A stretch of DNA of 5,112 nucleotides from Thermoleophilia bacterium (lineage in GTDB: Bacteria; Actinomycetota; Thermoleophilia; Gaiellales; Gaiellaceae), in the NCBI GenBank assembly GCA_014534155.1, contig JACVSB010000143.1, forward strand, positions 1 to 5,112, given 5' to 3'. A program made the translations under genes and the position numbers. Positions 1-5,102 of this stretch are shown here, one piece after another. How positions within the stretch are numbered: the first letter of the stretch is position 1; each line of letters begins with the position of its first letter. The notes beneath the pieces are model-generated. The model ran no database searches and had not been told where the DNA came from. It saw only the letters and a program-made list of their open reading frames with translations.

Positions 1-16
1 ACTGAGCTAAGAGGGC
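1..16 (-). tRNA. tRNA 5' end, probably tRNA-Thr (cut by window edge)
   Basis: Read on the minus strand, these bases give GCCCTCT TA GCTC AGT. That is a 7-nt acceptor strand, the near-universal U8 and A9, the first strand of the D stem and the start of the D loop. The rest, including the anticodon, lies outside the window, so the identity cannot be read. tRNA-Thr is inferred for two reasons: acceptors starting GCC followed by TTAGCTCAGT are common in actinobacterial tRNA-Thr, and a tRNA-Tyr lies upstream on the same strand. Tyr-Thr-Met followed by rpmG-secE-nusG is a familiar actinobacterial order. It could be another tRNA with the same D arm. Confidence 0.6.
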
Positions 17-90
17 GCTGCGCGGCATGGTAGCCGGGGCCCGGTCGCGGGTCGCGTTTCGCTCCGCGCCTCCCTTGGTAACGTCCTCCC
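17..90. promoter_or_regulatory. divergent intergenic region between partial tRNA and membrane-protein operon
   Basis: This 74-bp gap must carry the promoter of the minus-strand tRNA and probably that of the plus-strand operon starting at 91. On the minus strand, TACCAT (plus 27-32) matches 4 of 6 bases of the TATAAT consensus. It sits about 10 nt before the mature tRNA end, which is a sensible -10 spacing. The -35 position 17 nt further upstream (plus 50-55) reads GCGACC, a poor match. No convincing plus-strand promoter and no Shine-Dalgarno sequence before 91 can be seen. An ATG at 27 opens a longer frame into the second gene, but its translation does not look like protein-coding sequence. 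Confidence 0.3.
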
Positions 91-219
91 ATGCTGCGGA
101 AGCTCCTCTGGAACGTTCTCTTCGCCGGCTTCGGCGCCGCTGCGACACTCGTGGCGCGGCGGGCGGCGTCGGGTGTCTGGCGGGTCGCGACCGGCGAAGA
201 TCCACCGCGCAGGCGATGA
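91..219 (+). CDS. 42-aa DUF4235-like membrane peptide
   Basis: The short protein starts MLRKLLWNVLFAGFGAAATL and ends with VWRVATGEDPPRRR. The layout is a positively charged start, one hydrophobic segment (about residues 5-22) and a short basic tail. The tail pattern W-x-x-x-(T/S)-G-E-D-x-P-P is what I know from DUF4235 (an actinobacterial integral membrane family of unknown function), whose members are usually about twice this length. This one looks like a minimal or trimmed version. Its stop codon overlaps the ATG of the next gene in an ATGA arrangement, so the two are probably translationally coupled. That overlap is the best argument that the peptide is real and that it heads the four-gene operon. 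No good Shine-Dalgarno precedes the ATG. The family match is from motif recognition and remains tentative; the function is unknown. Confidence 0.65.
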   Translation: MLRKLLWNVLFAGFGAAATLVARRAASGVWRVATGEDPPRRR

Positions 220-578
220 ACCGCGGGGACGAGCTCGTCGAGCGGGGTGCCGAGCGGCTCCAGGAGCTTGCGCGCGAGATGGCGGCGCGCGGCGGCGTGA
301 GCGAGAAGCTCGCGCACGAGCTGGCCGAGGACGCAGCCTTCCTGCGCAAGCTGAAGCCGAGCCTCATCGCCGCGCGCGCGCGTGGCGAAGTGCCGACCGA
401 TGGCGAGCCGGGGCCGGCGGCTCCGCTCGCGCCCGCGGGCCCGCAGCACGGCAAGCGGCCGAAGGCACCGGGCTCGGGGCCGAACCCCTTCCTCGTCGTC
501 GGTGCCGCGCTCGCGATCGGGTTCCTCCTCGCGAAGGTGATCGACTGGCGCGGACACGCGCATCCCAAACATGACTGA
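216..578 (+). CDS. 120-aa C-tail-anchored membrane protein, YqjD/ElaB-like layout
   Basis: I chose the ATG at 216 because it overlaps the upstream stop (ATGA). The frame stays open back to 27, but that stretch is better explained by the peptide gene in another frame. Residues 1-56 are charged and helical, consistent with amphipathic or coiled helices, and contain LRKLKPSLIAARARG. Residues 57-90 are a Pro/Gly/Ala-rich linker. Residues 91-108 (PFLVVGAALAIGFLLAKV) form one transmembrane segment followed by a short basic, His-containing tail. A long cytoplasmic helix with a small-residue C-terminal anchor is the architecture of DUF883 proteins such as E. coli YqjD and ElaB, which bind ribosomes at the inner membrane. 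The next gene is a YqjE-type protein, which strengthens the analogy. Sequence identity to DUF883 is not established, and I do not recognise a named family for the N-terminal half. The gene ends 8 bp inside the next one. Confidence 0.75.
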   Translation: MNRGDELVERGAERLQELAREMAARGGVSEKLAHELAEDAAFLRKLKPSLIAARARGEVPTDGEPGPAAPLAPAGPQHGKRPKAPGSGPNPFLVVGAALAIGFLLAKVIDWRGHAHPKHD

Positions 579-984
579 GCCTCAGGCGACCAACGGAGCG
601 TCGAGCGAGCAGAGCGTGGGCGGCGCCGTCCGCCAGGTCGCCGAGCACGCGAGCGCCGTCGTGCGCCTCGAGCTCGAGCTCGCGGCGCTCGAGCTGAAGC
701 GCAAGATCGCGAACCTCGGGGTCGGGATCGGGCTCGCCGTCGGCGCCGCCCTCTTCGCGCTCTTCGCCCTGGGGTTCGGCCTCGCCACGATCGCGGCGGT
801 GCTCGCGATCTTCCTCGACGTCTGGCTCGCGCTCCTCATCGTCTTTGCCGGCCTGCTCCTCATCTCGCTCGTGCTCGGGCTCGTCGGGATGAACCGGATC
901 AAGCGCGGGACGCCGCCCGTACCGGAGCAGGCGATCCAAGAGGCGAAGGCGACCCAGGCGGCGCTGCGAGGCAATGGCGCGTAA
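571..984 (+). CDS. Phage_holin_3_6 (actinobacterial Holin-X / YqjE-type) membrane protein
   Basis: The 137-aa protein has a polar N-terminus, an amphipathic helix (about 15-47, with RLELELAALELKRK) and two strongly hydrophobic segments at about 50-80 and 83-107. It closes with a Pro-containing tail, PPVPEQAIQEAKATQAALR. This is the pattern of PF07332 (Phage_holin_3_6, Actinobacterial Holin-X, holin superfamily III), where a P-x-x-P-E-x-A-I-x-x-x-K tail follows the second membrane helix. Despite the name, chromosomal members are not known to lyse cells; E. coli YqjE belongs to the same family. The ATG at 571 overlaps the upstream stop by 8 bp, and the gene ends 11 bp inside the next. No Shine-Dalgarno is visible, so translation is probably coupled. 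No phage genes are nearby, so I read it as an envelope housekeeping or stress protein of unknown exact role. Confidence 0.85.
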   Translation: MTEPQATNGASSEQSVGGAVRQVAEHASAVVRLELELAALELKRKIANLGVGIGLAVGAALFALFALGFGLATIAAVLAIFLDVWLALLIVFAGLLLISLVLGLVGMNRIKRGTPPVPEQAIQEAKATQAALRGNGA

Positions 985-1258
985 CAGCCGCAGCACAGCG
1001 GACGTTCGCCGCGATCTCGCGGAGGAGCGAGAGCAGCTCGCCTCGGCCGTCGAGGGCCTGCGGGAGGAGATCGGCGAGGCCACGGACGTAGCCGCGAAGC
1101 TCCGCGCCAACCTCCCGGTTGTGGCGGCTGCCGCGCTCGGCGCGGGCTTCGTGCTCGCGGGCGGGATCGGGGCGACGATGCGCCTGCTCGCCCGGCGAAG
1201 CCGCGAGGGCCACGAGAAGGCGCGCTTCGGCCCCTTCGCGGTGATCGACCGCCGCTAG
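974..1258 (+). CDS. DUF3618 family membrane protein
   Basis: The 94-aa protein has an N-terminal helix, STADVRRDLAEEREQLASAV (from residue 7), that fits the DUF3618 signature: a D-I-x-x-x-R-x-x-L-A-x-x-x-x-x-L pattern near the N-terminus. A further helical stretch and one transmembrane segment (about 46-72, rich in Ala, Gly and Val) follow. The C-terminal tail is short and basic. DUF3618 is common in actinobacteria and often sits beside Holin-X genes; its function is unknown. The start overlaps the upstream gene by 11 bp. A weak AGG-containing ribosome site (GCGAGGCA) lies just before the ATG. It is the last gene of the operon: the next 90 bases hold a hairpin and then the opposing tRNA-Tyr. 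Confidence 0.85.
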   Translation: MARNSRSTADVRRDLAEEREQLASAVEGLREEIGEATDVAAKLRANLPVVAAAALGAGFVLAGGIGATMRLLARRSREGHEKARFGPFAVIDRR

Positions 1259-1268
1259 CCGGCAGATC

Positions 1269-1305
1269 CCCCTGAGAGCCGAGGGGAGCTCGCCGTTTGC
1301 GAGCT
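1269..1305 (+). terminator. hairpin region, possible terminator of the four-gene operon
   Basis: AGCTCGC (1287-1293) and GCGAGCT (1299-1305) form a perfect 7-bp stem around a 5-nt CGTTT loop. Just upstream, CCCCT (1269-1273) can pair with AGGGG (1282-1286). The position, 11-47 nt after the operon's stop codon and between two convergent transcription units, suits a terminator acting on either strand. No U-tract follows the stem, so it is not a classical intrinsic terminator. Such U-less hairpins are often proposed in high-GC actinobacteria. Confidence 0.4.
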
Positions 1306-1313
1306 GCGGGCGG

Positions 1314-1354
1314 CGCTCAGGGAAAGGTGGGGCGCCGCTCAGGGAAAGGTGGGG
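1314..1354. repeat. 19-bp tandem direct repeat at the 3' end of tRNA-Tyr
   Basis: CGCTCAGGGAAAGGTGGGG occurs at 1314-1332 and again, identically, at 1336-1354, separated by CGC (period 22). The right copy covers the last four acceptor bases and the discriminator base of tRNA-Tyr (1350-1354) plus the sequence just beyond it. The left copy lies wholly outside. Replication slippage is the simplest origin. Confidence 0.85.
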
Positions 1355-1431
1355 GAGGGAGGATTCGAACCTCCGAAGGCGGAGCCAACCGGTTTACAGC
1401 CGGTCCCCTTTGGCCACTCGGGAACTCCCCC
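1350..1431 (-). tRNA. tRNA-Tyr (anticodon GTA)
   Basis: On the minus strand the acceptor GGGGGAG (1431-1425) pairs perfectly with CTCCCCC (1357-1351), with A at 1350 as discriminator. U8 U9 and CCCGAGTGGCC form the start of the D arm. The anticodon stem ACCGG/CCGGT encloses the loop CTGTAAA with anticodon GTA (plus 1395-1397). A 13-nt variable region that folds as GGC-TCC-GCC marks a class II tRNA, as expected for bacterial Tyr. The T arm is GGAGG-TTCGAAT-CCTCC. The 3' CCA is not fully encoded: the discriminator is followed by CC and then TTT, so the end must be completed by the CCA-adding enzyme. It lies convergent to the upstream operon and divergent from pilT. Confidence 0.97.
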
Positions 1432-1513
1432 TCGCGGGCGGCCATCGTAGCGGAGTACATCGCTCGAATGGTGGGTCAAGGCCGCTTCCGCCCCCGCCGA
1501 TGCTCGCGGGGCA
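1432..1513. promoter_or_regulatory. divergent promoter region for tRNA-Tyr and the pilT operon
   Basis: This 82-bp gap separates two divergent transcription units. On the minus strand TACGAT (plus 1444-1449) lies 12 nt before the mature tRNA 5' end and could be the -10 element. A good -35-like TTGACC is also present (plus 1474-1479), but it is 24 nt away, too far for that -10. TGTACT (plus 1454-1459) is 14 nt from it, too close. On the plus strand nothing better than a weak TACATC (1456-1461) is seen for pilT. The assignment is positional and the boxes are tentative. Confidence 0.35.
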
Positions 1514-2692
1514 ATGGAGCTGGACAGCGTGCTCGCGCATGCCCTGGAGTGCGGCGGAAGCGACATCCACCTGAAGGTGAGCGGGCCGCCGCGCGCGCGC
1601 GTGAACGGCGCGCTCGTCGCGCTCGCGGGCGCCGACCTCACGGAGGAGGACCTCGAGGGCATCCTCGCGCGCGTAACGGAGGCGACGCCGCGCAAGCGGG
1701 AGCACTTCGAGGTCACGGGCGAGCTCGACACCTCGTACGTCGCCGACGGCGTCGGTCGCTTCCGCGTCAACGGCTTTCGCCAGCGCGGCTCGATCTCGTT
1801 CGCACTCCGACACGTTCCTTCCAACGTCCCCACCCTCGAGAGCCTCGGGCTTCCGCCCGGCGTGCAGAAGCTCGCCGACGAGCGCCTCGGCCTCGTCCTC
1901 GTGACGGGAGCGACGGGCTCCGGGAAGTCGACGACGCTCGCTGCCATGATCGACCGCATCAACAGGAGCCGGGAGCAGCACATCGTCACGATCGAGGATC
2001 CGATCGAGATCGTCCACGACGACCGTCGCTGCATCGTGAACCAGCGCGAGGTCGGCGTGGACACGGAGTCCTACCTGGGCGCCCTCCGGCGCGTCCTGCG
2101 TCAGGATCCCGACGTGATCCTGATCGGCGAGCTGCGGGACGAGGAGTCCGCGCAGGCTGCGCTCCACGCAGCCGAGTCGGGTCACTTCGTCCTCTCCACG
2201 ATGCACACGATCGACGCGAGCGAGACCGTCGGCCGGCTGATCGAGTTCTTCCCGGTGGCGAAGCAGGCGGTCGTCCGCCAGGTCGTCGCCTCCGTCCTGC
2301 GCGGCGTCGTCAGCCAGCGCCTTCTTCCGCGCGTCGGCGGCGGCCGCGTGGCGGCCGTCGAGGTCATGGTCAACACCGCGAGAATCGCCGACCTGATCCG
2401 CGACCCGATGAAGACGGACGGCATCACCGACGCGATCGAGGAAGGAAGCTTCCACCAGATGCAGAGCTTCTCGCAGCACCTGGTCGAGCTCGTGCTCGCT
2501 GAGGTGGCGGACATCGAGACGGCCTCGAGCGCGGCGACCGTGCGCCACGACTTCGAGCTCGAGCTCGAGCGCGCGCTGCGCCGGAAGCGCGTCGCCGAGA
2601 CCGGCACTGGCCTTGCCGTCGAGGTCGGGGACATCGGCCTCGGCGCGAACGGGCCGGGCGGAAGCGGCGACCTCTTCGGGTACGGGCCGTGA
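1514..2692 (+). CDS. pilT: type IV pilus retraction ATPase PilT
   Basis: PilT is a hexameric cytoplasmic secretion-type ATPase that drives disassembly of pilin at the pilus base. The N-terminus, MELDSVLAHALECGGSDIHL, and the following K-V-x-G-P-P are typical of PilT/PilU and fix the start; the family begins almost exactly here. The N-terminal PAS-like domain covers about 1-105. The RecA-like domain follows with Walker A GATGSGKST (132-140), an Asp box with IVTIEDPIE (157-165), Walker B with catalytic Glu in DPDVILIGELRD (198-209; Glu206) and a His box GHFVLSTMHT (223-232). The GE-x-RD form separates PilT from PilB. The segment matching the AIRNLIRE retraction motif reads RIADLIRD (290-297). 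Total length (392) is slightly above the usual 345-380 because of a Gly-rich tail after about 365. The stop overlaps the next start (GTGA). Purine-rich GCGGGG before the ATG is a weak ribosome site. No pilin, PilB or PilC is visible nearby. Confidence 0.93.
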   Translation: MELDSVLAHALECGGSDIHLKVSGPPRARVNGALVALAGADLTEEDLEGILARVTEATPRKREHFEVTGELDTSYVADGVGRFRVNGFRQRGSISFALRHVPSNVPTLESLGLPPGVQKLADERLGLVLVTGATGSGKSTTLAAMIDRINRSREQHIVTIEDPIEIVHDDRRCIVNQREVGVDTESYLGALRRVLRQDPDVILIGELRDEESAQAALHAAESGHFVLSTMHTIDASETVGRLIEFFPVAKQAVVRQVVASVLRGVVSQRLLPRVGGGRVAAVEVMVNTARIADLIRDPMKTDGITDAIEEGSFHQMQSFSQHLVELVLAEVADIETASSAATVRHDFELELERALRRKRVAETGTGLAVEVGDIGLGANGPGGSGDLFGYGP

Positions 2693-4167
2693 GACTCCCC
2701 CGCGCGTCGGCCCTGGCCCTCGCTGCAGTCGCCCTCGCCGCGCTCGCGGCGGCCGAGGGCGCACTCGCCCTCCCCACCCATCGCGCCCCGAACGGAGCGG
2801 GCGCGATCGTCGTCCCGGCCTCGATCTCCGTCCCGCCCGCGTACCCCGACCGGCGCTCGTACGACGAGCTTCTCGCGCTCTGGCGCTCGGCGGGATCGGC
2901 GTACGGGGTGCCGTGGGAGGTGCTGGCGGCGATCAACAAGATCGAGTCGGACTTCGGGAGGAACATGGGCCCGAGCTCCGCCGGAGCCGTGGGGTGGATG
3001 CAGTTCCTTCCCTCCACGTGGATGCGCTGGGGGGTCGACGCAAACGGGGACGGCATCGCGGACCCCTGGAACGCCGAGGACGCGATCTACGCCGCGGCAC
3101 GCTACCTCGCGGCCGCCGGCGCCGGAGACGACCTGCGCCGTGCGATCTACGCCTACAACCACGCCGAGTGGTACGTGGAGTCCGTGCTCGAGCTGGCCCG
3201 CGTCTTCGCGGGCGGAGGGGGCTTCGAGTCGCTCCCGCCCTCGTTCGGAACCGCTCCCGTCTCGCCGCCGGCGGATGCCACCGAGCCCGTTTTCTCCGTC
3301 GATGCGATCGACCGTCGTCTCGAGGCGGCACGCCGACTCGTGGCGGCGAGGCAGCGCGAGCTCCTTCGCGTCGAGTCGCGGCTGGAACGCCTCGACGTGC
3401 GGGTGCTAGAGGCCGAGCAGCGCGCCGGCGACCCGCGGCTCTCCGACTCGGAGTTCCAGGAGATGGAGCGCCGGGTGACGCGTCTCGTGCGCGCGCGCGA
3501 GGTCGCGGTGGACGGAATTGCGCGCGCCGACCGTCGCCTCTCGGACTCGATCGACGCGCTGGAGCGGCTGCGGGACGAGGCGGCCGCGCCCCCCGCGAGC
3601 ATCACGTTCTTCGCGCCCGCCACGAGCGGCGACGACGCGGTCGCCTTCGCCGGCGACCACGTCTTCCCCGTCGGAGGCGGCCCGGCCGCGGTCTCCGTGC
3701 CCGCAGGACATCACGACTACCCGGCCGCCGACATCGCAGCCCCCGAAGGCTCGCCCGTCTACGCGCTCGCCGACGGCGTGATCGAGGCGATTCTCCCGTC
3801 GCCCTCCGGGCGCTGCGGGATCGGCGCCACGCTCCGCGTGCGCGACGGCACGACCTACCTCTACTGCCACCTGAGCTACCTCGAGCGCTCGCTCGCGCCG
3901 GGGACCCCCGTGTCCGCAGGCGCCTCCATCGGGCTCGTCGGCTCGACGGGGAACGCCACCGGCCCTCACCTCCACCTCCAGCGGACGCCGCCGGACGCGT
4001 TCCCGCAGCAGGAACCGTGGTTCCAGGCGTTCGCCGGTGTCGCCTTCCGCTGGCAGGGCGCCGCCCCCGCAGCGGCTGCTGTGCGCCCTGCGCTCGCGCC
4101 GGTCGCGCCGCGCAAGCCCGTCTTCCGCGTGGTCGAGGCGACGCCGGCTCTCGGCTTCGGCTCCTAG
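2689..4167 (+). CDS. secreted bifunctional peptidoglycan hydrolase: SLT lytic transglycosylase plus M23 endopeptidase
   Basis: The 492-aa protein begins at GTG, overlapping pilT by 4 bp. Residues 1-28 look like a signal peptide (basic start, Ala/Leu core, A-L-A near 26-28). The lytic transglycosylase domain (about 56-172) shows the catalytic Glu86 in INKIESDFGRN, then SAGAVGWMQFLPSTW (97-111) and YAYNHAEWYVESVLELA (154-170). An EF-hand-like calcium loop, DANGDGIAD (117-125), lies between them, as in MltB/Slt35-type enzymes. Residues 203-300 are charged, Arg/Glu-rich and probably coiled coil. The M23 metallopeptidase domain (about 322-455) has HHDYPAAD (341-348) for the first zinc ligands, YCHLS (392-396; His394) and GPHLHLQ (425-431; His427 and His429). 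It should cut both glycan strands and peptide cross-links outside the membrane. The Ala/Pro-rich tail ends with an RKPVFRV motif that recurs in the next gene's product. All key residues appear present, so both domains are probably active, although the first M23 motif has unusual spacing. Confidence 0.9.
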   Translation: MRLPRASALALAAVALAALAAAEGALALPTHRAPNGAGAIVVPASISVPPAYPDRRSYDELLALWRSAGSAYGVPWEVLAAINKIESDFGRNMGPSSAGAVGWMQFLPSTWMRWGVDANGDGIADPWNAEDAIYAAARYLAAAGAGDDLRRAIYAYNHAEWYVESVLELARVFAGGGGFESLPPSFGTAPVSPPADATEPVFSVDAIDRRLEAARRLVAARQRELLRVESRLERLDVRVLEAEQRAGDPRLSDSEFQEMERRVTRLVRAREVAVDGIARADRRLSDSIDALERLRDEAAAPPASITFFAPATSGDDAVAFAGDHVFPVGGGPAAVSVPAGHHDYPAADIAAPEGSPVYALADGVIEAILPSPSGRCGIGATLRVRDGTTYLYCHLSYLERSLAPGTPVSAGASIGLVGSTGNATGPHLHLQRTPPDAFPQQEPWFQAFAGVAFRWQGAAPAAAAVRPALAPVAPRKPVFRVVEATPALGFGS

Positions 4168-4220
4168 CCCGAGCGGGGCACACCCCCCGAACGGGGATCC
4201 CGTCCCGGCCGGGGCTGCCG

Positions 4221-5102
4221 ATGCTGACGGAGATGGCTCGGCCGCTGCATGCAACCCTTCTCCGCGTTGCCGCCCTGGCCGTCGTCGGCGGCCTCGCGAC
4301 GTCCACGCTCACGCTTGCCGCGTCTCCGTCGGAATCCAGCGTCGAGGAGTCTGCAGGCGAGGCGCCCGCTCGTGGCCGGACGCTCTCCGTCCCCGACGTC
4401 CGTCGGCAGGCGTTCGTGTTCGCGAAGGGGATCCTCGACGACGCCGGCTTCGCGTGGCGCGTCGAGGGGAGCATCCGCGGCTACGCCGCAAACGTCGTCG
4501 CCCAGCAGGATCCGGCGCCGAACACGCGCGTCCTGGACAACGGCTCTCCCACAGTCGTCCTGCGCCTCGTGCGGGCGCCGGGCGAGGACGAGCAGGGCAT
4601 TCCCGAGGACGTCTCCCCCTATGCGGGGACCGCGACTGTCGCCGACGGCGGAGGCGCGGGGCAGGCGGTGCCCGCGGTGCCCCGTCCCGCGAGGCGTCCC
4701 CCCAGCGGGAACCCGTCTGGCGATGACCGAGCGCCGGGGGAGCGCGCCGACCGCCAGGCGGACACGCGGTCGACAGGAGCTGCACGGACGCGGAAGCCCG
4801 CGTTCCGCGTTCCGGGAGCCCCGCCGGAGCCGCTGGACGAGCTCCCGCTTCCGGAACGCGCGCACCGCCTGGCGGAGAGGCTGGACGGGGCGCCGCGGCC
4901 GACTCGCGCGCTCGTCCGTCACTGGCTCTACCAGCACGCCTGGGTGGTGACCGGGGCGCGGTTCGGATGGAGCGGGGGCGCCGAGGCGCTTCGGGTCCTC
5001 GTCGCGCTCGACCGCCGGCTCGAGGCGCGCTGGGGCGTCGGTGCGCGGAGCGAAGCCGTCGCGCGCCGCGCCCTGCGCGAGGTCGAGGCGCGAGCACGAT
5101 GA
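4221..5102 (+). CDS. single-PASTA-domain envelope protein with unknown helical C-terminal region
   Basis: The 293-aa protein has a hydrophobic segment at about 11-33 (LLRVAALAVVGGLATSTLTL) that acts as a signal peptide or N-terminal anchor. A polar spacer follows, then one PASTA domain at about 55-119. It starts LSVPDVRRQAFVFAKGILDD, with the canonical V-P-D-V opening, and later carries VVAQQDPAPNTRV (92-104) and the closing NGSPTVVLRLV (107-117). PASTA domains bind muropeptides or wall polymers and usually sit in PknB-type kinases or penicillin-binding proteins; here neither partner domain is present. Residues 120-200 are a disordered Pro/Gly/Arg-rich linker with RKPAFRVPGA. Residues 205-293 are predicted helical, with HWLYQHAWVV and FGWSGGAEALRVLVALDRRL; I do not recognise them. 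The start at 4221 has a GGGG at suitable distance; the ATG at 4233 is an alternative. It lies 53 bp after the hydrolase gene on the same strand, so it is probably cotranscribed and extracytoplasmic. Confidence 0.85.
   Translation: MLTEMARPLHATLLRVAALAVVGGLATSTLTLAASPSESSVEESAGEAPARGRTLSVPDVRRQAFVFAKGILDDAGFAWRVEGSIRGYAANVVAQQDPAPNTRVLDNGSPTVVLRLVRAPGEDEQGIPEDVSPYAGTATVADGGGAGQAVPAVPRPARRPPSGNPSGDDRAPGERADRQADTRSTGAARTRKPAFRVPGAPPEPLDELPLPERAHRLAERLDGAPRPTRALVRHWLYQHAWVVTGARFGWSGGAEALRVLVALDRRLEARWGVGARSEAVARRALREVEARAR

Noticed and set aside
27..215. N-terminal extension of the second gene from the ATG at 27
   Set aside because: The translation is Arg/Ser-rich without structure, overlaps a better-supported small gene, and would lose the ATGA coupling at 216.
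664..698. Repeated GAGCTC/CTCGAG runs (also near 2551-2575 in pilT)
   Set aside because: They encode Leu-Glu helix repeats (ELELE) using preferred GC-rich codons; low complexity from coding, not a regulatory repeat.
571..984. Phage lysis holin or prophage remnant
   Set aside because: The family name includes holin, but the neighbours are ordinary actinobacterial membrane families and there is no phage gene. Chromosomal members of this family are not known lysis proteins.
1394..2764. Long minus-strand open frame opposite pilT
   Set aside because: Charged, repetitive translation with no motif, lying opposite a strongly supported pilT and running into tRNA-Tyr; a frame shadow.
4185..4196. CCCC-GAAC-GGGG hairpin between the hydrolase and PASTA genes as a terminator
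   Set aside because: Only a 4-bp stem with no U-tract, and the spacing to the next gene is short; expected by chance in such GC-rich DNA.
2613..4220. Long open plus-strand frame running 1.6 kb upstream of the PASTA gene in the same frame
   Set aside because: Its translation is Arg/Pro/Gly-rich with no domain, and it overlaps clear pilT and SLT-M23 coding sequence. It is open only because stops are rare at this GC content.
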